Shown here piece after piece: positions 1 to 10,300 of a DNA stretch of 64,000 nucleotides. The notes beneath the pieces are model-generated. The model was not told where the DNA came from, did not search any database, and worked only from the letters and a program-made list of their open reading frames with translations. The position numbers were made by a program, and so were the translations under genes. This DNA comes from Amphibalanus amphitrite (taxonomy: Eukaryota; Arthropoda; Thecostraca; Balanomorpha; Balanidae), in the NCBI RefSeq assembly GCF_019059575.1, contig NW_024882189.1, forward strand, positions 81,001-145,000. Reading direction: 5' to 3'. The stretch's first letter is position 1. Each line of letters opens with the position of its first letter.

Positions 1-1169
1 CTCGGCGACTCCGAGCGGACAGTTTCTTTACGGACCCGCTAAAGGACAATCGGATAAATAGCGTGGGACGCGGGCACGTTTTACTGACTGCAGGCTTTTG
101 ACTGCTTATTTGGGATGAGACAATAGCTAGGAATTTGCCACCACTATGATGCCTGACGGTGATCTCAAATGGGACTCTAGATATAGCTTGATCCACCCAG
201 TTTCGTCCGTTTCGGTCTCCTTTTGCCTACCACACAAGAGTCCCGTCAGTATCGTCGCTTGTTCGGTCCGCCAACATATCGGCATTGCCTTTCTGCCACC
301 GTATACAATCTGACACTCCTTACGGCCTGAAGCCCCACCTATTCACTGGTAAGCCCAATAATTGGGTCCAACCTATGCTCAACAGCCAAGTCACATCCCA
401 CAGCCCGTATTGGTATAGTCTCGGACTCCGCTCAGCGGCGGTCGTCACAAACAGCGAACGGCGCTGAGGAACGCTTTACCATAGGCAACTATCCAAACGT
501 ATCACATTATTAGCACCGGACAACGCTCGTAGGTGCTCAAAGTGAGTGGATCATCCAGTTAAAAGCAAATCTTAGCCCATCAAACCCGCAAAACTGACCC
601 TCAGTCCCGTACAATATCTACAGCTATGGGTGCTAACCAGTAACCACTTCACCTACAGAGACGTTATAGGGTTATGGTCGACATCGCCTGCCGTTCGGTA
701 GGTTACAGAATATAGCCAGAGCAGCCGTCTGCCAGCTGTTTGACCACATCGACCGGTGGGACAGAGACGTAAGCGAAAGGCTGGCTCCGGTGCCTACACG
801 CGATAACTCTTCGCATATGGAAATGTTTTCAGTCGGTGAAAAACCGCGATGCCGCCAGCTGCCCATGTGCTGACTAGCCGATTCTGGGTGAACTTGACCT
901 CCCTCCGCCGGGCTTCGCCTTTACGAGATTTACGGAGGTTTCATTAAAAGGACATTATTACACAAATGAAGCCGGAAGTACGGCAAAGTATACACGCTTG
1001 ATCCTGCATGGCGAAATCTAGCGTAGGCGCTGGACTGCCGCACAAAGCGTAATTGGCGAGGCCAAAGTGTCTGGCCGCTCGCAGCAGTTTGGCCGCTGGG
1101 GCGCCCCGTGCGCCGGTGTCGGCGTTCACCTCACCCGCGGACGGTCAGGGTCAGCTGACGTGGCGCGCG
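1..1169. other. Left edge, no gene recognised
   Basis: I see no convincing exon, RNA gene or repeat here. Short open frames on both strands lack splice context and recognisable domains. It is the region 3' of the RUSC-like gene, whose stop codon is at 1170-1172, so the first few hundred bases to the left of the stop should be its 3' UTR. I could not pick a polyadenylation signal with confidence. Confidence 0.4.
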
Positions 1170-1335
1170 TCAGCTGACGTTGGTGACGTGGTGGCGCGTC
1201 ACCAGGCCGACGCGCTGGTGGCGCGCGCAGAGCAGCCAGTGACTGTCCGTGGTGCCCACCACGGTCAGCGTGTCGTCGCGGTCGTACGAGAGGAACTGGC
1301 GGTTCGGCGTGTGGTACGGGACCAGCGAGCGAACC
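1170..1335 (-). CDS. RUSC: RUSC-like last exon, SH3 domain and stop
   Basis: The acceptor reads TGTGTCGCGCAG just above 1335. The exon adds one base to the codon split from the previous exon, then reads an SH3 fold: [20 protein letters not shown], a [11 protein letters not shown] strand pair, and [12 protein letters not shown] before TGA. SH3 hallmarks seen are the ALYDY-like VPYHTP, the acidic RT loop, the conserved W and the GLV...HV end. The SH3 at the extreme C-terminus matches RUSC architecture. Confidence 0.85.
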
Positions 1336-4300
1336 CTGCGCGACACACAGCGGCGCGTCACGGGCCGGCGCACTGGCGGCGAGCGGACAGCACAGCAGAC
1401 AGCACAGCGGACCGAGCAGCGAACAGCACAGCGGACCGAGCAGCCAGCTGCCCATGCACGCACAGACAGCACTGAGGCAACATGTGGGCGGCGTCTATGT
1501 CTATACCAAAGTTAGGAGTGGCATTCCTCTGCAAAAGAAATAAATCCACAGACGAAATGTTTAACGTGCGAACTGCGTTACTTTGAGGTCGGGCGGTCCG
1601 GTTAAGACCATGAGTATTGATGCCCCTTTGAATAAGTATCGGAACTGCCGGGACCCAGGTTTTCAGGTGAAGCTAATTGCAAACAAAGTTAAAGGCAAGT
1701 CATTACCCAGACCAGTTTCTTGTCAGGACACAGTTTGACCGAGACGCACCTTTTTCCCTGCCTGCTCTCGGCGGTGGCGGCTCCGGTGCGGCGCGCCGCT
1801 GCGGTCCCGGTCCCGGTGCCGGCGGCCGGCCGCAGCGGCCCGCTCCGCGCCGCCTCCCGGCTCTGGTTCGCCTGCTCCTGGTCCCGCTTCAGCACGCGCT
1901 GCCGCAGACTGGCCTCCGAGGCCGTCCGGAGGCGTCTGGAGCCGCCAGTGGCCGCCAGCGCCGGCTGGCGGCCGCCGTCCGTGTCCGGGCTCTGCGGGCC
2001 CCCGGCGGGGACGGCGCGGCGCCCGGCCGCCGGCTGGGGGTAGCCGCTGTCCGAACTGGGGCGGCGCCCGGCCGGCGTCCCGGACACTCTGCGCGGGATG
2101 CGCGACTCGGCCGGCGGAGAGGCGCGGCCGGCCGGCGGCTGCTGCGACTGGCGCTCCCACCAGGGCTGGCTCGAGCTCTGGTCCCTGGTCACCCGCTGCC
2201 ACCACTCGTCCAGCTGCCGGGCCCGGGCCCTGCTCACCAGCGGCTCCGGCTCCGGCTGCCGCTCCGGATCATAGTCGGGTCCATTCTGCCGGTCTGAATG
2301 CCGTTCTGGGAAGTTCTCCCGGTTCTGTTTCGCCGGCTGTGGCTTCTTTTTAGCATCGATCTCCACTTTCGTCTCCTGTTTCGGTTCTGGCCTCAGTTGG
2401 GTGTTGGGTTTTGGCCCCGGTTGGCTCGGGTTCGGCTGCACGGCCGTCCGCGCTGGGTCGCGTCCTCTGCCTCTGGGCTTAGTCTTTGGCTCGGTGGCGG
2501 TCTGTCTCTGGCCGGCCGGTGCCGGTGCCGGCTCTGCGCGCGGCGCGGCTCCGCGCCCGGCCGCCGCGGCGCTGTTGTCATTCTCGTCTGTGTCGAGCGG
2601 CACACACCCGGCCAGGGTCTCGGTGAGCGCGGCCAGCAGCCGCCGGTCCAGGTCGCGTCCCGTCCAGCGCCGCTCCAGCTTGCCGCGGATGGCGGCGGCG
2701 GTGACGCGCGCCTGCCGGGCCGGGGGGCCGGCGCCGGCGGTCCGGCCGCCGGACGGGTCGGCGCCCAGCTCCATCAGCCGCCGGCCGAGCCGCCACAGGC
2801 TCTGGCGCAGCAGCTGGCTCTCGAAGGTGAGTTCGATGGCGAATCCGGGCCGCGCCAGCCGGCGGAGCTGCAGCAGCAGCCGGTCGGCGTCGGCGGCGCC
2901 GAGCTGCCGGACCAGCGCCTCGGCAGAGTAGTGCTTCAGCAGCGCCGGCGGCCGGCCGAGCAGCCAGCCGAACCACCGGTCCAGCGACTGTGTGCTGCCG
3001 GCAGCGGACGGGAGTCAGTGGGCAGCCAGCCGAACCACCGGTCCACCAATAGATGCTTGGCGTGATATAGGTACCGAAACTTTGTAAGGTAGGGCCAGGG
3101 GTAAGGCAATGTGCCGCCGACTGGACCAGCAGTTTAACCGTGGGTAGGTAGAATATGGCGGCATCCGCATGAATAACGTGTGCTTTTTTAAATGTAAGTT
3201 GAAATAAATCGCATAAAAGTAAGCCACTTTCTTACTTTAGTAGTCCAAACACGAATGCGTTGAACTTGAGGACGCTTTCGGAGAGCTCCTCTTCATTGTT
3301 CACCTTCAGCACGAGATCACTGAGCGGCTGAGGACATATGCCTGGAATGCGATGCGCGGTTTCAGAATCAGCTGATGCATACCTACCGCTCGTCATATGT
3401 TCATAAATTGTTGGTACATACAATCAAGGTACAATCTTCCACAGTGAGCAATATAGCAAACTACCTACCTACCCAGTAGGTACCCGCTGGTCAGCTGCCG
3501 CCTGATGAGCCTTTTATGGCGATTATAGATTGCTCTCTGCCAGGGTACATCGAGCTGTCTGCTCTGTAAGCCTAGCAGAGACGTATTTGCACCGAGGCCG
3601 TCTATTACGCTCCCTCCATGCTCCGACTGGAGAGCCGCATACCGTAGATTAGTTTATTCTGTAGCCGCTAGATGTCGCTAGTAGTCTGCGCCTGAGGTGG
3701 TATACTGTTCCGCCTGACATGGAACCGCAACGGCTATCGACATATAACCCTGGGATAGAGTCCGAGGGACAAGCTCCCACAGTTCATGTAAAATAGCAGC
3801 TGAATATTCACTATTTGATTTATGTAGCTATTATATTTCTCATGGAAGACAATTTATTCTCTGTGAGCCGGAGGTGGGAGCCCCAGATAGCCCATTTATC
3901 CTGGACGCCATTGTAACACAGGAAGTCGTATTTCAGGAAATCGTAAATGAGAAGGCCGCCGTAGGTATTAATAAGAAGGGGATTGTCAGCGAGATTAGCC
4001 CCTTCTCTGCGTATTCCTAACGCATGCAATATCAGAGCAGTGTAATGTGACAGTTTATTTTTGAAAGCCTTTTAGTCGTTCTTCTATAGGAACTTTCCCA
4101 CCTACAGGCGCGCACACAGGATTTTTTAATGGAGGGGGCGCGACCTGCACACTGGGTCCCCATGCCAAAAGGCCCCAGGTCCCAGCCGAAAAAGTTGCCC
4201 TACATGGACTCATATGGGCCTGCTGGGGCCCGAGACGGGCCCTCCTGGTCTTTTCAGTCATCATTTCAGCTCATTTTTAGACGGTCTTCGGCGGTCTAAA

Positions 4301-7300
4301 GATTAGGGGCCCATTTGAGGAGCATTTGAGGCTGCCTTCGGCCGCCTCAAATGGGCCCCTCAATTTGAATGGGGAGGGCGCGGGCCCGTGTGCCTCTCCA
4401 CCCCTTATGTGCGCCCTTGCCTACCTATTGATATTTGCTATGGCTCTGGTCACAGACTGACTTGGACATACGCGTACCAATTGAGAAGGGAGGAAAACAG
4501 AAAGACTGACTTGTGGCAGGGGTGTCCGACCACGGTAAGGGTGGACCCAAAGGAAAATTGACTGGCCGGGAGGACAGGCCCACTGACCGGGAGGACAGGC
4601 CGACTGACCGGGAGGACAGGCCCACTGACCGGGAGGACAGACCCACTGACCGGGAGGACAGGTCCGGGAGGACAGGTCCGGGAGGACAGGCGCACTGACC
4701 GGGAGGACAGGCCGACTGACCGGGAGGACAGACCCACTGACCGGGAGGACAGGCCCACTGACCGGGAGGACAGGTCCGGGAGGACAGGCCCACTGACCGG
4801 GAGGACAGGTCCGGGAGGACAGGCCCACTGACCGGGAGGACAGGCCCACTGACTGGGAGGACAGGTCCGGGAGGACAGGCGCACTGACCGGGAGGACAGG
4901 CCCACTGACCGGGAGGACAGGCCCACTGACCGGGAGGACAGGTCCGGGAGGACAGGCCCACTGACCGGGAGGACAGGTCCGGGAGGACAGGCCCACTGAC
5001 CGGGAGGACAGGCGCACTGACCGGGAGGACAGGCCCACTGACCGGGAGGACAGGCCCACTGACCGGGAGGACAGGCCCACTGACCGGGAGGACAGGTCCG
5101 TGAGGACAGGTCCACTGACCGTGAGGACAGGCGCACTGACCGGGAGGACAGGCCCACTGACCGGGAGGACAGGCCCACTGACCGGGAGGACAGGCCCACT
5201 GACCGGGAGGACAGGCCCACTGACCGGGAGGACAGGCGCACTGACCGGGAGGACAGGTCCACTGACCGGGAGGACAGGCCCACTGACCGGGAGGACAGGC
5301 CGACTGACCGTGAGGACAGGCCGACTGACCGGGAGGACAGGCCGACTGACCGGGAGGACAGGCGCACTGACCGGGAGGACAGGTCCGGGAGGACAGACCC
5401 ACTGACCGGGAGGACAGGCGCACTGACCGGGAGGACAGGCCGACTGACCGGGAGGACAGGCCGACTGACCGGGAGGACAGGCCCACTGACGGGGAGGACA
5501 GACCCACTGACCGGGAGGACAGGCGCACTGACCGGGAGGACAGGCCGACTGACCGGGAGGACAGGCCCACTGACGGGGAGGACAGGCGCACTGACCGGGA
5601 GGACAGGCCCACTGACCGGGAGGACAGGCCCACTGACCGGGAGGACAGGCCCACTGACCGGGAGGACAGGCCCACTGACCGGGAGGACAGGCCGACTGAC
5701 CGGGAGGACAGGCCGACTGACCGGGAGGACAGGCCCACTGACCGGGAGGACAGGCCGACTGACCGGGAGGACAGGCCCACTGACCGGGAGGACAGGCCCA
5801 CTGACCGGGAGGACAGGCCCACTGACCGCGAGGACAGGCCCACTGACCGGGAGGACAGGTCCGGGAGGACAGACCCACTGACCGGGAGGACAGGCGCACT
5901 GACCGGGAGGACAGGCCGACTGACCGGGAGGACAGGCCCACTGACCGGGAGGACAGGCCCACTGACCGGGAGGACAGGTCCACTGACCGGGAGGACAGGC
6001 CCACTGACCGGGCCCAGCAAACATGCCCACATGGTTCCCATATGGGGCCCACATGGGCCCCCCACCTCTTCCATATGGGCCCCACATGGGAATGGCAGTG
6101 GGTGACACGTGGGACCCATATGGGCCAGCCCACGTAGGCCCCATATGGGACCCACGCGGCGCCCACATGGGACCCATATGGGTAGCCCATCTGTAGCCCA
6201 TGTCCCACGTCGGCCCATCTGGCCCATGTTCACCCCATATGGGACCCACATGGGATGCCCATCTCCAGCCCACATGCGTTTGGCCCATCTGGCCCATTTT
6301 TATCCCATATGGGGCCCATATGGGTAGCCCATCTGTAGCCCATGTCCCACGTGGGCCCATCTGGCCCATGTTCACCCCATATGGGACCCATGTGGGCATG
6401 TTTGCTGGGGGAGGACAGGCCCACTGACCGGGAGGACAGGCCCACTGACCGGGAGGACAGGCCGACTGACCGGGAGGACAGGCCCACTGACCGGGAGGAC
6501 AGGCCCACTGACCGGGAGGACAGGCCCACTGACCGGGAGGACAGGCCCACTGACCGGGAGGACAGGCCGACTCCACCAGGCGCCAGACGCTGTTGTGCAC
6601 CGGCCCGAAGGCGGTGTCGAGCCGCGTGAGGAGGCCGTCACCGAGCAGCGTGTACAGAGCGGGACAGAGCCGGTCCAGCACCAGGTAGCCGATGGCAGGG
6701 CTGCGCCGACTGTCCCCGAGCAGCTGGCCGCCGACTGTGGCACACAACACACGGCCAGTGAACCAACGCGGCACCTGTGTACCTAACACAATGGCACCGA
6801 TCTGAAACATCCAGAACTGCAGGACGTGGTGTTTTACCAGTCTAAGAATGAAATAAAATAAGATAAGCGCCTAACGTGGAAATATTACTTTCAGTAGGTA
6901 TAACTCTTAATCGTAATAGAATGCCTTATTGGTATGGAAGGTGTCAATACCGCAAAGTATGTGAGTGTGTAAGCAGGTATGTCTTACCTGGATCATTTGA
7001 TGACAGGGATATTGCACTTGATTGGAAGTAGGCCACGATCGACGACACACTTTCAGTGATAAGACTCAGGGCCTCTGTAAGATGACATTTATCGGTTAGT
7101 GTACGATATGCGTAGAGTAGATACGTCTACAAACGAATAAGGAAAGAGTAACTAATCGTATGCTTGCACGCTCTAGCCATGTATTTCATCACATTGGGAT
7201 ATAACTTAGCCGTAGTAACTTATATTTCGTGAATAAAGCTGGATAGGCGCTAAAGCTTAGGTAAATATTTCTTACGAGCATAATCTAGCAAAGATGCAAG

Positions 7301-10300
7301 GCGAGTGATCGGCTGCAAAAGCTGGGTCAGTAGCACACAGTGACCGTCTGGGCAGCCTACCTTCGAAGCCGTCCCGGTGGAGCACGATGACGCGCCTGGC
7401 GTGCGAGTCGGACTCGGAGCGCGAGCTGTCGCTGCCGGCCGACTGGGCGCCGAACGAGCCCGGCATCCGCAGCTCGATGCCCGAGTCCACGGACGGGTGC
7501 TGGCGCCGGCGCTCCGAGCCCGTCTTCCCGGCGCCGCTCGGCGCAGACGGCGGGTGGGAGACGGTGTCGGAGGCGTCCTCGGGGCCCGTGAACGGCCGCA
7601 GCTCCCGCTCACTGACGGCCGCGAACTGGGCGGCGTCCGTGAACCAGTGGCTCAGCGAGCGGCCCGAGCTGGTCGACGAGCCGCTGGCGGCCGCCAGTCG
7701 CGCCGAGCGCGGCGTGCACCGGCCGTCGCGCTCGTCGTCGGTGGCGGCGTCCGAGTCGCGCCGGCCGCTGCCCGCCGAGCTCTGCCGACTGGCCGACCGG
7801 CACTGGCCCACGTGCAGGCCGCCAGAGGGGCCGTCCGGCGACAGGGCGTCACCGGCCAGCCGGTCCATCTCGCGCCGGAACTCCTGCGGCAGCAGCATGC
7901 GCAGCGAGCGCCAGTCCTGGATGGCGGCCATGTTGCCGCGGATCGCCGTCCGGATGTCGTTACAGGAGTAGGGCCGGCGCTGCGGCGAGCCCGTCGCCGT
8001 CGGCGTCAGACGGCCCGGCGGCACCGGCGAGCCGACCCGGCACCCGGCCAGGGCCGGTGAGCCGACCCGCGGCCGGACGAGCGGCGCCCGGGAGCCCGCG
8101 CCCCGGCCGCTCAGGACCGGCGACGCCGGACCACGGGAGCCAGTAGGAACCGGTGAGGCCGGACCACGGGAGTCTGTCAGAGAGGGTGGCCCCGGAGCGC
8201 GGCGGGTGGGCGGCGCCGGCGACTCCGGCAGCGGGGCGCGGTGAGCGCCGGCGGCGGCCTCCCCCGGCCCGTGTCGGCACGGCGCGCTGATAGGACTCTG
8301 CTCCAGGAAGGGCAGGCAGGGCAGAGTGTAGTGCGGAAACACGCACAGACCGCCGCCGGACGGCGCTGTCTGGCTGCTGCGCTCGGCCACAGCGGCGGTG
8401 GCGGCGACGGGGCGCGGCTCGGAGCCGGTCACCGGCCGGACGGCGCGGTCAGGGGCCCGCTCTCCCCCGCCGCGGTCACCGGCCAGGTCAGGCCGGGGGC
8501 GCCGGCCGCCGCACCGACACTCGGCAGGCGCCGGCCTCTCCGGGAGGGTCAGCTCGCCGCGCCTGTCCAGCAGACGCTGCCGCGGGTCGGCGCTGAGCAG
8601 GTACCGCCGGAGGTCGTTGCGGCGCGGCTGAGCCTTGTCTCTCATCCGGACTGGCGTCGTCTCTTCGTCCGACCTCGGCTCGTCCTCGCGCGGTTCCACC
8701 TGGCAGGTCCCGGCTCGGTCCGGCTCGGCGCGGTGCTGGTCCGGCCACGGCGGCGGACTCTGCGGCGCCGACGGCGGCAGACACTGCTCCCGCCAGGTGG
8801 TGGTCTCGGTCCGCGGCGCCGGTGGGACCGGCGGCGACTGGCGCTGCCCCACCCAGGTGGTGTGCTGGTGCGGGGACGGCGTGCGGCGCCGCTCCGACCA
8901 GCAGGTGAGGCCCGGCCGGGACCGCCCGGCCGCCGGCCACTGACGAAACTCTGCCCGAGAGCGGACACTGCGTCACAGCCGACCAGACGCTGATGGGCGC
9001 AGAGTCAGCAGCTGAGCGAACACACAAATCGTAACAGGTGCCTAAGCTCTCAGCCGAACGATCGTGGACGATCGAGTAGGGGTATCAATCGCTTCGTATA
9101 TTGATGCGGGACCTACATTATTATTTTGCAATATAATATGACGTGATGTGTTACGTTCAACGCTTTACTCACATTTGCGAGTTTGTCACGCCATAGGAAG
9201 GTTACAAGCTAAATCGACTGAGCAGCTTTCATTTCAAAGTCCATAACGGTTTCTCCAGCGACCGGCTCGACCGTTCTAGCAAATAGCGATGCCGAACGTG
9301 GGCCAGGCTGAATAATAAGAGGCAGGACGCCAGTCAAGAATTTGGCGCCGGCTCACAGTGACACGGCCTGATGTTTTACACTTCCCGCCAAACGATCGGC
9401 CAGGAAATGCAGCTATGTAAATGGAGGTCGTTTCTGCCGCTGCATCGATGTTACAACAGCCGCTGATATCGTCAGCCCTGATTTACCCGGCCTTAGCCTA
9501 GCTTTGGGACACATAAGACAACAAAATCTCGCTGCACGAAGGCCAATATGGATAGCAGTCTCTGGCTGAATCCGTTTGGCGTTATCCACGGGCCATTTGG
9601 CCGACACTCTCTGTGTGTTGCTGACGCCGTCTCAGGCTGGGGAACAAACACCCACCGTGGGGCGCTGATGACGGGTCTGTGGCGTCATCGCTGGTGACGA
9701 GAGCGGCCTCGCCGCTGGTCGTCACGGCTGCGGCGTCGCTGCTCATCTGGTCGATGGCCCGGTCGCTGCCGGTCGTGCCGCCGTCCTCGGTGGTCGCCAG
9801 CGCTCCGCTGCTGCTGTCGTCGGCCTCCAGACTCAGAGACGGCAGCATCTCGTCCGCCTCGAACGACGAGCAGTCCAGCGAGTCCATCGAGATGTTACTG
9901 AACAGGCCCTGCTCCTGTGGAGAGCGGCAGACCCAAACACTGAGCGCACTGAACTCTGAAAACGCCCTGCTTCTGTGGAGAGCGGCAGGCCCAAACTCTG
10001 AGCGCACTGAACTCTGAACCCGCCCTGCTCCTGTGGAGAGCGGCAGACCCAAACTCTGAGCGCACTGAACTCTGAAAACGCCCTGCTCCTGTGGAGAGCG
10101 GCAGACCCAAACTCTGAGCGCACTGAACTCTGAAAACGCCCTGCTCCTGTGGAGAGCGGCATACCTAAACTCTAAGCACACTGCTAGTGTGGGCTGTAGT
10201 GTACTGTAGTTAAAACAAGCCAAAGCTTTAGGCGAGCCCTGTTCCCGTTCAACCCAACATGAGCTGGCGCGGGTGTGACCTGCACTCTTCTAAATGAAGA

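Noticed and set aside
4421-6810. Open minus frames of about 600-790 codons
   Set aside because: They are products of the 21-bp repeat, which is open in every frame. Only 6,555-6,734 is a real exon.
9582-10223. 213-codon minus frame read straight through the 58-bp array
   Set aside because: The array is intron sequence with repeated acceptors. Coding is supported only from 9,914 down to 9,656.
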